This document shows positions 7,054 to 15,438 of a DNA stretch of 64,000 nt, one piece after another. The notes under the pieces were generated by a model. That model was not told where the DNA came from, made no database searches, and worked only from the letters and a program-made list of their open reading frames with translations. Position 1 is the first letter of the stretch. Every line of letters starts with the position of its first letter. Source of the stretch: JANLYC01 sp963815445 (lineage in GTDB: Bacteria > Actinomycetota > Actinomycetes > Propionibacteriales > Nocardioidaceae); assembly GCA_963815445.1 (NCBI GenBank), contig CAWFGV010000006.1, positions 124,001 through 188,000 of the forward strand, read 5' to 3'. The translations under genes were made by a program, and so were the position numbers.

Positions 7054-7956
7054 TCAGCGGGTGGGCTGGTCGTCGACCGGAATGATCTCGACCGCGCAGT
7101 GACCGGTCCGCAGGAGTGCCCTCGCCGTCGATCCGATGGCGAGACCCAGCGGGCCACCATGGCCACGCTGGCCGAGCACAACCAGGTCCGCGTCCTTGCT
7201 GGCGCGCTGCAGCGCCGTGGCCGGCCAGTCGTACTCGAGGTCGAGCCGGACCGTCAGGTCGGAGTAGCGGTCGCCGCGACCGGCCACGAGCTCGGTGAGG
7301 TTGCGCCTTGCGCAGGTCTCCCAGTCGGTCTCGATCTGGTGCGTGCCGATGGCATGGTCGTAGATGTCGGAGGGTCGCCAGGCATGCACCACCGTCAAGG
7401 TGGCGCCGCGCTGGTCCGCCTCGGCGTACGCCCGGTCCAGCACCTGGTGGGAGCCGACGGAGCCGTCGACACCCGCGACAACACGGCGCCAGCTCCGAGT
7501 CGGTGACCAGGTGGCGGGCACGCAGTAGACGGGGCAGTCCGCCTTCGCCGCGACCGCAGTCGTCGTCGAGCCGGTGATGACGCGCTGCAGGCTCGGCTGG
7601 CGTGTCCCCAGCACGATCGCCGCTGCGTCGGTCGCGTGGTCGAGAATGATCTGGGCGCGCGGTCCAGGAGCCATCACGGTGTCCACCTCGAGCCTCGTGT
7701 CGAGCTCGTGGACACGGCGTGCCGCTGCCTCGAGAACACGGGTCCCGACCTCCGCTGCCCCGGCCGAAGCCAACAGAGGCAACATGACCGCGAACGGGAT
7801 CGTCTCGTGCGGCACGTGGACCAGCCGCAACCGCTGGCCGCTGACGAGAGCCAGCGTCGCGGCGTACTCGACGGCACGGGTGCCGTCGCTGCTGCCGTCG
7901 ACGGCGACGACGATCGGCTGGGACGTCGGGTTCGGCTGTGCTGTTTGCGCAGGCAT
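7054..7956 (-). CDS. Tandem-domain universal stress protein
   Basis: A 300-residue protein with two UspA domains. The first runs from PIVVAVDGSSDGTRA (about 14-28) to a nucleotide loop VLGTRQPSLQRVITGST. The second runs from RVVAGVDGSVGSHQ (about 158-171) to VLGQRGHGGPLGLAIGSTA. The second loop is a textbook G-x2-G-x9-GS ATP-binding motif; the first is slightly degenerate. Tandem USPs of this size are common members of the mycobacterial DosR regulon. The ATG at 7956 lies 77 bases after the stop of devR on the same strand, so read-through from devR is possible. Its direct targets are unknown. Confidence 0.88.
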   Translation of the reverse strand: MPAQTAQPNPTSQPIVVAVDGSSDGTRAVEYAATLALVSGQRLRLVHVPHETIPFAVMLPLLASAGAAEVGTRVLEAAARRVHELDTRLEVDTVMAPGPRAQIILDHATDAAAIVLGTRQPSLQRVITGSTTTAVAAKADCPVYCVPATWSPTRSWRRVVAGVDGSVGSHQVLDRAYAEADQRGATLTVVHAWRPSDIYDHAIGTHQIETDWETCARRNLTELVAGRGDRYSDLTVRLDLEYDWPATALQRASKDADLVVLGQRGHGGPLGLAIGSTARALLRTGHCAVEIIPVDDQPTR

Positions 7957-8032
7957 GTTGCCAGTCTTTCCGTCCGGAGCCCCGACGACCAGGGTCGCAA
8001 GCCTCGGATGGGCAGGACCCTCGGCGGTGCAC

Positions 8033-8695
8033 TCACATGTCGAGATGTTTGGCCGCGAAGACGGCCGCCTGCGTACGTCGTTCCATCCCGAGCTTGGAGA
8101 GCAGGCTCGACACGTAGTTCTTGACGGTCTTCTCGGCGAGGAACATCGCTTCGCCGATCTGGCGGTTCGTCATACCCTCGCCGATGAGCTCGAGGATGCG
8201 GCGCTCCTGCCCGGTGAGAGGTGCCAACGCGGCATCCTCCTCGGGACCGTTACGCAGCCGGTCGAGCACCTGCTGGGTCACGGCGGGGTCGAGCATCGAC
8301 TGGCCGGCGGCCACCCGGCGCACCGCGTCCACCAGGTCGGTGCCACGGATCTGCTTCAACACGTACCCGGCGGCCCCGGCCATGATGGCGGAGAAGAGAG
8401 CCTCGTCGTCATCGAACGACGTCAGGATGAGGGCCGCGATCTCAGGATGCCGGGACCGGATCTCACGGCACACGTCGATGCCCGACCCGTCCGGAAGCCG
8501 GCCGTCCAGTACCGCCACATGGGGGCGGAGGGCGGGGATGCGGCGGGTGGCCTCCTGGGCCAGACCCGACTCGCCGACCACGACGATGTCGCCGTCCTGT
8601 TCGAGCAGGTCGCGCAGCCCGCGACGGACGACCTCGTGGTCGTCGAGCAGGAACACCCGGATGGGGCCGTCAGCAGGCCCCGCAACGTCGGTCAT
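8033..8695 (-). CDS. devR: DosR/DevR-like response regulator (NarL/LuxR family)
   Basis: A 220-residue regulator with a receiver domain (about 12-130) and a LuxR-type helix-turn-helix (about 155-215). The acidic pair is D18/D19, the phospho-acceptor is D64 (AVLDGRLPDG), and K114 in GYVLKQI closes the pocket. The recognition region FLAEKTVKNYVSSLLSKLGM is nearly identical to my recollection of M. tuberculosis DosR, as is MERRTQAAVFAA after it. This supports the symbol more strongly than a generic NarL call. DosR activates the hypoxia/NO dormancy regulon. The sensor kinase gene lies just upstream on the same strand, and an exact DosR-type palindrome sits between them, so autoregulation is likely. 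Confidence 0.88.
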   Translation of the reverse strand: MTDVAGPADGPIRVFLLDDHEVVRRGLRDLLEQDGDIVVVGESGLAQEATRRIPALRPHVAVLDGRLPDGSGIDVCREIRSRHPEIAALILTSFDDDEALFSAIMAGAAGYVLKQIRGTDLVDAVRRVAAGQSMLDPAVTQQVLDRLRNGPEEDAALAPLTGQERRILELIGEGMTNRQIGEAMFLAEKTVKNYVSSLLSKLGMERRTQAAVFAAKHLDM

Positions 8696-8752
8696 GTCGC
8701 CAGGCTAGTCCGCGCTGCGGGCCACGTGGAGATCGCAAGTACACGAGATGTC

Positions 8753-8766
8753 GGGACTTTGGTCCC
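8753..8766. promoter_or_regulatory. Exact DosR-type box upstream of devR
   Basis: GGGACTTTGGTCCC fits GGGACTTTNGTCCC at every position, and the flanks extend it to CGGGAC-TTTG-GTCCCG. It starts 58 bases upstream of the devR start and just after the devS stop codon on the minus strand. The placement fits autoregulation of devR from an internal promoter. Confidence 0.8.
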
Positions 8767-8768
8767 GG

Positions 8769-10526
8769 TTACGGATTCGGCGCACGGGTGGATCCGGACG
8801 CCGGCACGGACCACGTGAGGATGGTCCCACCGCCGGTTGCAGAGCTGACGTCCAACCGGCCCCCGAGCTGCTCAGCACGCTCGCGCAGGTTGCGGAGTCC
8901 GCTGCGGCGCAGGTTGTCGCCGAGCCCAACGCCGTTGTCCTCGACCTCGAGCACCACCTCTTCGCCGACGCGCAGCGAGATCGTCGCAGCCGATGCCTGG
9001 GCATGCCGCGCCACGTTCGACAACGCCTCACCCAGGACGGCGATGATGTGCGGTGCCACTTCGGGAGAGATCGCTGCGTTGACCGGGCCTTCGGTCTGCA
9101 GCCGCGGGGTGAAGGAGAGTGACTGACTGCCACGCTCGATGACATCGGCAAGCTGGCGCCGCAGGTCCGCAGCGTCAGGGGTGGTGCTCAGCGCGAAGAT
9201 GGAGCGACGGATGTCCTTGATCGTCGCGTCGATGTCATCCACGGCCGCGGAGACCCGCTGGGCGACCTCCGGCTGGTGCAACATGCGAGAGCTGTTCTCG
9301 AGGCTGAGACCGATCGCGAACAGTCGTTGGATGACGAGGTCGTGCAGGTCACGGCCGATCCGGTCCCGGTCCTCGAACAGGCTGAGCAACGCCCGGTCCT
9401 CGCGCGCCCGCGCAGCTTGAAGGGCGAGCGCCGCCTGGACGGCGAAGCGTTGCGGCTGCTGGACATCGAGGTCGGCGAACGTCTGGAAGTGCTCATGCGA
9501 CCACCCGAGGATCAACACGCCTTCGACCCCGGCAGAGGTCTGCATCGGCACGAGGACCACGGCGCTGAGCTCGGGACGACCCGCGGACAGCAGCGCATCC
9601 TCGGCGACCCGGGGGTCATGGCGGACGTCCTCGACAACCACGGACTCGCCACCGGTGACGACGATGCCCGCAAGGCTCTCCCGCGGCGACACCTCGGTCC
9701 CGACCAGCTCGGGGTCAAGTCCTGACGTCACCCGAACTTCGAGCGTGTCCTCGAGAGTGCGCAGCACGATGCAGGCGGAGTCGGCGTCGGCCATCTCGCG
9801 GCCCCTGTCCGCGACCAGCTGCAGGGCCTGCTCTCGTCCCGGACTGCCCAACAGTGCTGCGGCGATCTCCGCGGTGGCCCGCAGCCAACTTTCGCGCCGC
9901 GCGGACTCCTCGTACAGCCGGGCGTTCTCGATGACCACACCCGCGGCCGCCGCCAGCGCTGTCACGATCGCCTCGTCCCGCTCGGTGAAGTCGAGACCGC
10001 CCTCCTTCTCGGTGAGGTAGAGATTGCCGAACACCTTGTCCCGGATGCGCACGGGTACGCCCAGGAACGACCGCATCGGCGGATGATGGGCCGGGAAGCC
10101 GTAGGACTGCGGATGCGCAGAGATGTCGCTCGAACGCACAGCTCTCGGCTCGTCGATGATCAGTCCGAGCAGGCCGTGTCCGCGAGGGAGGTCACCGATA
10201 TGTGCTCGCTCCTCGGCCGTCAACCCGTGTGTGATGAACTCGCGCAGCCTGCGGTCCCGGTCGGAACCGATGATGCCGAGGGCGGCATACCTGGCTCGCG
10301 CGAGCCGGCTCGCCGCCTCCACGATCCGCTCGAGCACGCTGTTGACGGACAGGTCGGTGGCCAGCCCCACCACGACGTCGAGGAGCAGCGACACGCGCTC
10401 CTGGTTCTCCACCACCTCGTCGACGTGGTGCAGCAGGTTCTGCATCTGCTGGTCGAGCCCAGCCCGCGGCAGGGGTAGCCCAGCGGAGACGTCCGAGTCC
10501 CGATCGTCGGGTTCCACGAGTGTCAT
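8769..10526 (-). CDS. devS: DosS/DevS-like GAF sensor histidine kinase
   Basis: A 585-residue soluble kinase with two GAF domains (about 55-205 and 220-375), a HisKA_3 dimerisation domain and a GHKL ATPase domain. The H-box DRDRIGRDLHDLVIQRLF puts the phospho-His at H395, and the ATPase loops are DNGVGLG and GLRNLRERA. The first GAF domain contains GFPAHHPPMRSFLGVPVRIR (about 143-162), matching the part of DosS that holds the haem-ligand histidine as I recall it, so H147 or H148 probably binds haem and senses O2, NO or CO. The annotated ATG abuts its AGGGAG; an in-frame GTG at 10517 has ideal spacing (9 bases) and may be the true start. It pairs with devR downstream and diverges from a USP gene. 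Confidence 0.88.
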   Translation of the reverse strand: MTLVEPDDRDSDVSAGLPLPRAGLDQQMQNLLHHVDEVVENQERVSLLLDVVVGLATDLSVNSVLERIVEAASRLARARYAALGIIGSDRDRRLREFITHGLTAEERAHIGDLPRGHGLLGLIIDEPRAVRSSDISAHPQSYGFPAHHPPMRSFLGVPVRIRDKVFGNLYLTEKEGGLDFTERDEAIVTALAAAAGVVIENARLYEESARRESWLRATAEIAAALLGSPGREQALQLVADRGREMADADSACIVLRTLEDTLEVRVTSGLDPELVGTEVSPRESLAGIVVTGGESVVVEDVRHDPRVAEDALLSAGRPELSAVVLVPMQTSAGVEGVLILGWSHEHFQTFADLDVQQPQRFAVQAALALQAARAREDRALLSLFEDRDRIGRDLHDLVIQRLFAIGLSLENSSRMLHQPEVAQRVSAAVDDIDATIKDIRRSIFALSTTPDAADLRRQLADVIERGSQSLSFTPRLQTEGPVNAAISPEVAPHIIAVLGEALSNVARHAQASAATISLRVGEEVVLEVEDNGVGLGDNLRRSGLRNLRERAEQLGGRLDVSSATGGGTILTWSVPASGSTRAPNP

Positions 10527-10604
10527 CTCCCTGCATCGCTTGCTCAGCGGTCGCCGGCACTTGACACGATCCTAACGAGCACGATGGGCCGCTTGGCATG
10601 TGTG

Positions 10605-10618
10605 GGGACTTCGGTGAC
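10605..10618. promoter_or_regulatory. Candidate DosR-type box between devS and a USP gene
   Basis: GGGACTTCGGTGAC keeps a perfect left half-site and matches the 14-base core pattern at 11 positions. It lies in the 178-base divergent region between devS and the USP gene at 10705, so it could serve both. The right half is weak. Confidence 0.4.
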
Positions 10619-10704
10619 CATCGGCCCGGTATGACGGGACGGAAGGCGGTGGCGGCGGCAGGGCGCTCGGCGACAGCCTGGAGCGACCGACCGAGGAGGT
10701 AGAG

Positions 10705-11190
10705 ATGGTTGTGCCGCGGATCATCGTGGGACTCGATGGCAGCGAGTCGGCCGCCGCAGCGTTGCGTTGGGCGGTCGGCCATGCGGTCAGGCATGGCGAA
10801 CCGCTGCGCGTCCTCCACGTGTACGACACGGGGAGTGGCCGGCAGCTCCGCAGCCGTGCCATGCGCAAGGCCAGCGAGAGCCACGCCCGGGCGCGCGCCA
10901 CCGCATGGGTCACCGCGGCTCTCGGGGTTGGCGCGCAACCCTTTCAAGTCCGGCTGGACGTCGTGGAGGGGAACCCCAACCGGATTCTGGCCCGGATGTC
11001 CCGCCGAGCCGATGTCCTGGTGCTCGGCGCGCCCCGAGGAACTGCCGTACGGCGGATCCTCGGCAGCTCGGTCGCACGCACGTGTTCGTCGCGGGCCGCG
11101 TGCCCCGTGGTACTCGTGCCGGCTGTCCACCACCCCGTCGGCGCGGAAATGCGATCCGGGCCGGTAAGCCCGGCGGGCCACAGCGCATGA
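10705..11190 (+). CDS. Universal stress protein, single domain
   Basis: A 161-residue UspA-fold protein. RIIVGLDGSESAAAALRWA at about 5-23 gives the first strand with the D-G-S contact, and VLVLGAPRGTAVRRILGSS near 110-128 gives the ATP-binding loop with a G-S end. The start ATG at 10705 has GAGGTAGAG just upstream. Its last codons overlap the start of the acyl-CoA ligase gene by four bases (ATGA), so the two are translationally coupled. The pairing suggests that the USP accompanies the ATP-forming enzyme when energy is scarce, which is inference. It shares a regulatory region with devS. Confidence 0.85.
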   Translation: MVVPRIIVGLDGSESAAAALRWAVGHAVRHGEPLRVLHVYDTGSGRQLRSRAMRKASESHARARATAWVTAALGVGAQPFQVRLDVVEGNPNRILARMSRRADVLVLGAPRGTAVRRILGSSVARTCSSRAACPVVLVPAVHHPVGAEMRSGPVSPAGHSA

Positions 11191-13877
11191 GCGGGCTCGA
11201 CCTGGGGCCGCAGGTGGTCCCGAGCCACTCGGAGCTGCCGCCCTACGCAGGAGTCGCGTTTCTCGCCGAGGGGTCGGTCGTAGAGCTGCGGTCCGTGTCG
11301 CCGGCCGATGAAAGGGCGGTAGTCGACCTCCATGCCCGAGCCTCGGACGAAAGCATCCGGCGACGGTTCTTCGCCCTCAATCGCTCGGAGGCGACGCGAT
11401 ACGCCCAACACCTGTGCCGTCGCGACGGAGGGGCGCTCGGTCTCATCGCCATGCTTCGCGGCGAGGTGATCGGCGTCGTCGGTGCCGAGCGGGACGGCCC
11501 GGACAGTGTCGAAGTGGCGCTCCTGGTCGACGAGCCTCGGCACGGTCTCGGGATCGGCACCGTGCTTCTCGAGCATCTGGCTGCTTGGACCTACGGCGAG
11601 GGGATCGACTACTTCCGCGCCGAGGTGCTGACCGAGAACATCCCGATGTTGCGGGTCTTTCGCGATGCCGGGTTCGAGCTCGCCCAGCGTCGCGACCATG
11701 ACGTCGTGACCGTGCTCCTCGACGTCCGCCCGAGCAGCCGTACCCAGGAAGCCGCCGACCGTCGAGAGCGGTGCGCAGAGTCAGCCTCCGTCCACCACCT
11801 CCTGGAACCGGCGTCGGTCGCCGTCGTCGGAGTGAGCCGGCATCGACGCGGAGTCGGCCGTGAGATTCTCGAGAACATCGTGGCGGGAGGCTTCGCCGGC
11901 CGCATCTTCGCCGTCGGCCAGCCGGGACTGTCGGTACCGGGTGCCCAAGGTTGCGCGGACGTCGCGGAACTCCCCGTCGGTCTCGATCTCGCCGTCGTCG
12001 CCGTTCCGGCCGCGCAGCTCGTCCCGACCGTCGAGGCGCTGGCCGCACGCGGCGTCCGCACCTGCGTGATCGTGACGTCCGGCCTCGGAGAGACGGGTGC
12101 CGCAGGGAGACGGGCCGAGCAGGAGGTCGCGCAGATCGCCCGCGGGGCCGGTATGCGCCTGGTGGGACCCAACTGCTTCGGGATCATCAGCCGGTTGCGT
12201 GGCACCCGGCTGGATGCCACCTTCGGAACACAGCAGGTGCCGGCGGGCCGACTGGCCATCGGCTCCCAGTCGGGCGGGGTCGGCATCGCCCTGCTGGCTC
12301 AGGCGCACCAGCGTGCCCTGGGCCTGGCCGCCTTCGTGTCGCTGGGCAACAAGCTCGACATCTCGGGCAACGACCTGCTGGCCGCCTGGGAGGACGACCC
12401 GGACATCGATGTCGCTGCGCTGTACCTCGAGTCCTTCGGCAACCCGGCCAAGTTCGTCAGGCTGGCCACGTCGTTCGGCCGTCGCAAGCCGCTGTTGGCC
12501 GTTTTCGGAGGTACGTCGACGGCGGGCAGCCGGGCCGGAGCGTCCCACACCGCCGCCAGCGTCACCCCGAAACGGGCCCTGGACGCGGTGTTCCGCGCGG
12601 CGGGCGTGGTGCGGGTGACCGGGCTCGCAGACCTCGTCGACACGGCCGCAATGCTGGCCGAGCAACCGCTGCCGGACGGGCCTCGGGTGGCGATCGCCAG
12701 CAACGCCGGTGGTATCGGTGTCCTCGCTGCTGACGCGGCCCTGGACTCAGGGCTCGAGGTCCCGGTGCTGAGCGCGGACCTCCGGGATCGTCTCGTAGCG
12801 GGCTGCCCAGGCATCTCCGGTACAAGCAACCCGGTCGATCTCGGGGCCGGGGCGGGGCCACAGAGCTTTGCCGACACGGTGGGGAGCCTGTTGGCCTCGG
12901 ACGAGGTAGACGCCGTCGTGGTGGTCGTGGCTGCCACCGCAGTAGCGGAGTCGGCTGAGGTGATCGCTCTCGTCGATGACACGGTCAGCCGAAGCCGAGC
13001 GGCCAACGCCGATGCGAACAAGCCCTGCCTCCTCGTTCCCGTCGGAGAGGTCGCGGCGACCTTCCGCGCGGTCACGTCCTTCGAGACGCTCGACAGCGCC
13101 ATCGCATCACTTCGGCATGCTGTCACGTATGCGACCTGGCGACGCTCGCTGGACGACGCGCCAGCGGCTGCGCTCATCGGCCAACTTCCGTCAGCGAGAG
13201 AGCGACCGCAGTGGGCGCCTCCGCCGCAGCCGGGCTGGCTCGCGCCCGACGCCTCTGCGAGCCTGCTCGGCGAGTACGGGCTGAGCACCGTCCCCCAGGA
13301 GATCGTCTCCAGCCCTCGGGCCGCAGCTCGGTCCGCCGATCGGCTCGGGTACCCGGTAGTCGTCAAGAGTGCCGACCCGCAGCAGGTGCACAAGGTGGAG
13401 CGGCACCTCGTCCGAACCAGTCTTTTCGATGCAGTGGCGGTGCGGCAGGCCGCTGCCTCGGTCCAGGACGTAGCTCCCGGTCCGCTGCTGGTGCAAAAGC
13501 AGCTGGCCGGAGCCGAGATAGCCCTCGGCATCGTCCGGGATGACGGCTTCGGTCCGTTGGTGATGGTCGCTTCAGGTGGCACCAACCTGAGCCTGTGGGA
13601 CGACCAGACGTTCCTGTTGCCGCCGTTCCGGGAGACCGACATCCACGTGGCGCTGCGGTCACTACGGACCTGGCCGTTGCTGGCGGGGTACCGCGGTTCC
13701 GACCCGGTCGATGTACCGGCGCTCGTCCAGGACATCGCCCGGTTGGGTCAGTTGGCAGTGGACTGGCCGGAGGTCGCCGAGCTGGACCTGAATCCCGTGA
13801 TCGTCACCGCCGGCGGTGTGTACTGCGTGGACGTCAAGCTTCGGTGGGCGGCTGGAGCGGACGTGTCCGTCAGCTGA
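11187..13877 (+). CDS. GNAT acetyltransferase fused to an ADP-forming acyl-CoA synthetase
   Basis: An 896-residue fusion. Residues about 30-175 form a GNAT domain (acetyl-CoA loop in DEPRHGLGIGTVLLEHL). They are followed by a CoA-binding Rossmann domain (about 210-305), the two flavodoxin-like ligase domains and a C-terminal ATP-grasp domain (YPVVVKSADPQQVHK…, about 725-890). H454 in AGASHTAAS matches the phospho-histidine site of ADP-forming acetyl-CoA synthetases, so the ligase half may be active and make ATP from acetyl-CoA. Related Pat enzymes acetylate lysines of acyl-CoA synthetases, with the ligase-like half acting as a sensor. Here the GNAT domain is N-terminal. The start ATG overlaps the USP stop; the longer upstream frame is a USP shadow. 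Confidence 0.85.
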   Translation: MSGLDLGPQVVPSHSELPPYAGVAFLAEGSVVELRSVSPADERAVVDLHARASDESIRRRFFALNRSEATRYAQHLCRRDGGALGLIAMLRGEVIGVVGAERDGPDSVEVALLVDEPRHGLGIGTVLLEHLAAWTYGEGIDYFRAEVLTENIPMLRVFRDAGFELAQRRDHDVVTVLLDVRPSSRTQEAADRRERCAESASVHHLLEPASVAVVGVSRHRRGVGREILENIVAGGFAGRIFAVGQPGLSVPGAQGCADVAELPVGLDLAVVAVPAAQLVPTVEALAARGVRTCVIVTSGLGETGAAGRRAEQEVAQIARGAGMRLVGPNCFGIISRLRGTRLDATFGTQQVPAGRLAIGSQSGGVGIALLAQAHQRALGLAAFVSLGNKLDISGNDLLAAWEDDPDIDVAALYLESFGNPAKFVRLATSFGRRKPLLAVFGGTSTAGSRAGASHTAASVTPKRALDAVFRAAGVVRVTGLADLVDTAAMLAEQPLPDGPRVAIASNAGGIGVLAADAALDSGLEVPVLSADLRDRLVAGCPGISGTSNPVDLGAGAGPQSFADTVGSLLASDEVDAVVVVVAATAVAESAEVIALVDDTVSRSRAANADANKPCLLVPVGEVAATFRAVTSFETLDSAIASLRHAVTYATWRRSLDDAPAAALIGQLPSARERPQWAPPPQPGWLAPDASASLLGEYGLSTVPQEIVSSPRAAARSADRLGYPVVVKSADPQQVHKVERHLVRTSLFDAVAVRQAAASVQDVAPGPLLVQKQLAGAEIALGIVRDDGFGPLVMVASGGTNLSLWDDQTFLLPPFRETDIHVALRSLRTWPLLAGYRGSDPVDVPALVQDIARLGQLAVDWPEVAELDLNPVIVTAGGVYCVDVKLRWAAGADVSVS

Positions 13878-14340
13878 CGGTTTCTGCCCGGTCGTCCGTG
13901 ATCTCGGCCAGCCCACACCTGGTCGCCCGACCGTCCTCGGTGACCGCGATCACGGGGCAGGGAGCCTCGATCGCGAGGTCGCGCACCAGCCGGCGGTGGT
14001 GGTCTCGCTGCGGTTGACCGATCACCAGGGCGGTGCCGGACATCGCCGCCAGCGCGAGCTCGGCCAGCACCGGACCGTGGGTGGAGCTGAAGGTCACGGG
14101 GACGGCGGCTCCGCTGTCCGACACGATCGCACGCACCCGACCTTGAGCTCGTCGGTGCGCCTCGACCTCCTCGCCTTCGGCATCGCGTTCCATGATCAGG
14201 TCCGCCCGTTCGGACGCGTCGAAGACATGCAGTGCGGTGACCGAACAGCCGGTGCTCTCGGCCTTGGCGAGAGCCCAACGAAGGGCTGCCTCTGCGGCCG
14301 GGGTGTGGTTCACCCCGACGACGATGCGTGCGTGATCCAT
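13870..14340 (-). CDS. Universal stress protein with a degenerate nucleotide loop
   Basis: A 156-residue UspA-fold protein (ARIVVGVNHTPAAEAALRWA at the start). The region that normally holds the G-x2-G-x9-G(S/T) ATP loop reads VIGQPQRDHHRRLVRDLAIE and lacks the key glycines and the terminal G-S/T, so classical ATP binding is doubtful. The first contact is also altered, with N-H where D-G is usual. The ATG at 14340 has AGGAGG seven bases upstream. It converges on the acyl-CoA ligase gene: the two stop regions overlap by 8 bases in the palindrome GTCAGCTGAC. It diverges from the tandem USP at 14512. Confidence 0.82.
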   Translation of the reverse strand: MDHARIVVGVNHTPAAEAALRWALAKAESTGCSVTALHVFDASERADLIMERDAEGEEVEAHRRAQGRVRAIVSDSGAAVPVTFSSTHGPVLAELALAAMSGTALVIGQPQRDHHRRLVRDLAIEAPCPVIAVTEDGRATRCGLAEITDDRAETVS

Positions 14341-14413
14341 CAGATGACCTCCTGTCCTGTTCATCGTTCGCGGGTGCCGCAGCGGGCGGAAGGGGCTAAG
14401 GGGCGGACTGGAA

Positions 14414-14427
14414 AGGACTTTGGCCCT
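14414..14427. promoter_or_regulatory. Candidate DosR-type box between two USP genes
   Basis: AGGACTTTGGCCCT matches the DosR core pattern at 11 of 14 positions and keeps the central GGACTTTGG. It is centred in the 171-base divergent region between the USP genes at 13870-14340 and 14512-15438. Evidence is by pattern only. Confidence 0.4.
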
Positions 14428-14511
14428 CCCGGTCGATGGCCTCGTCCCCTCCCTCATCCGGCCCCTCGAGGCGAAGGATGAAGGCATCACCCAGAGACGA
14501 GGAGGCGCTCC

Positions 14512-15438
14512 ATGAGCACCCAGGTGAATCCAGCGAAGAAGACGGCTGCCGTCACCGGCACACCGGTGGTGGCCGTCGGGGTCGACGGGTCCGCGCACAA
14601 CCGAGCTGCCGTGGCTTGGGCCCGCAACGAAGCCGAAGATCGTGGTGGTCGGCTGGTGCTCGTAGGCGCCACACCGGACCACGTCATTCCGGTGCGGGGT
14701 TATTCCCTCGACTTCCCCCTCGACTCCTTCGAGGACGAGACCCGAGAAACACTCGAGCGGGTCCGAGAGGAAATGGGGGCGGACGAGGACGACGTGTCGG
14801 TGTTGATCGGCAGCGGTGGCACCCGACCTGTTCTGCTGCGTGCCGCCGAGCAGGCCGACGTGCTGGTGCTCGGGAAGCGCGGACTCGGCGCCGTCAAGCG
14901 GATGGTGGTCGGGAGCAACTCGATTTCCGTTGCGGGACGCTCGTCTGTCCCCGTCGTCATCGTGCCGGACGCCTGGGATCCAGCCAGTCGCAAGGCGGCG
15001 CCGGTCGTGGTCGGCCTCGACGGATCCGAGCTGGACGACGAGGTCCTCACGTACGCCTTCGACCGAGCGGTTCGCCTCCGCGTGCCCGTACTGGCGGTGC
15101 GCGCCTGGCACCTGCCCGCGACGTACGCGTGGTCCCCTGAGGACATCGAACGCTGGGACAGCGAGGCCAAAGAACAGCTGGAGGGTTCGGTGGCGTCCTG
15201 GCGGGAGAAAGATCCCGGGGTCGAGGTCATCACCCTGTCGCAGGACGCGAACGCAGCGATGGCCATCCTGGACACGGCGGAGGTGGCCCAGCTCGTCGTG
15301 CTGGGACGCCACACGGGTCCGCACCACCTCGGCGGCTTCCACCTCGGCTCGACGACCAGGACGGTGCTCCACTACTCCGAATGCCCGGTGGCCGTGATTC
15401 CACTCCGGCGGGAGCAGGACACGAGAGGAGCGCAGTGA
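14512..15438 (+). CDS. Tandem-domain universal stress protein
   Basis: A 308-residue protein with two UspA domains. Domain 1 starts at PVVAVGVDGSAHNRAA (about 18-33) and ends in the loop VLGKRGLGAVKRMVVGSNS. Domain 2 starts at PVVVGLDGSELDDEV (about 164-178) and ends in VLGRHTGPHHLGGFHLGSTT. Both loops look intact for ATP binding. GAGGAGG precedes the ATG at 14512. The stop shares one base with the start of the FMN-binding protein gene (TGATG), so the two are coupled. The arrangement of USP plus split-barrel flavoprotein resembles parts of the mycobacterial dormancy regulon. Confidence 0.88.
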   Translation: MSTQVNPAKKTAAVTGTPVVAVGVDGSAHNRAAVAWARNEAEDRGGRLVLVGATPDHVIPVRGYSLDFPLDSFEDETRETLERVREEMGADEDDVSVLIGSGGTRPVLLRAAEQADVLVLGKRGLGAVKRMVVGSNSISVAGRSSVPVVIVPDAWDPASRKAAPVVVGLDGSELDDEVLTYAFDRAVRLRVPVLAVRAWHLPATYAWSPEDIERWDSEAKEQLEGSVASWREKDPGVEVITLSQDANAAMAILDTAEVAQLVVLGRHTGPHHLGGFHLGSTTRTVLHYSECPVAVIPLRREQDTRGAQ

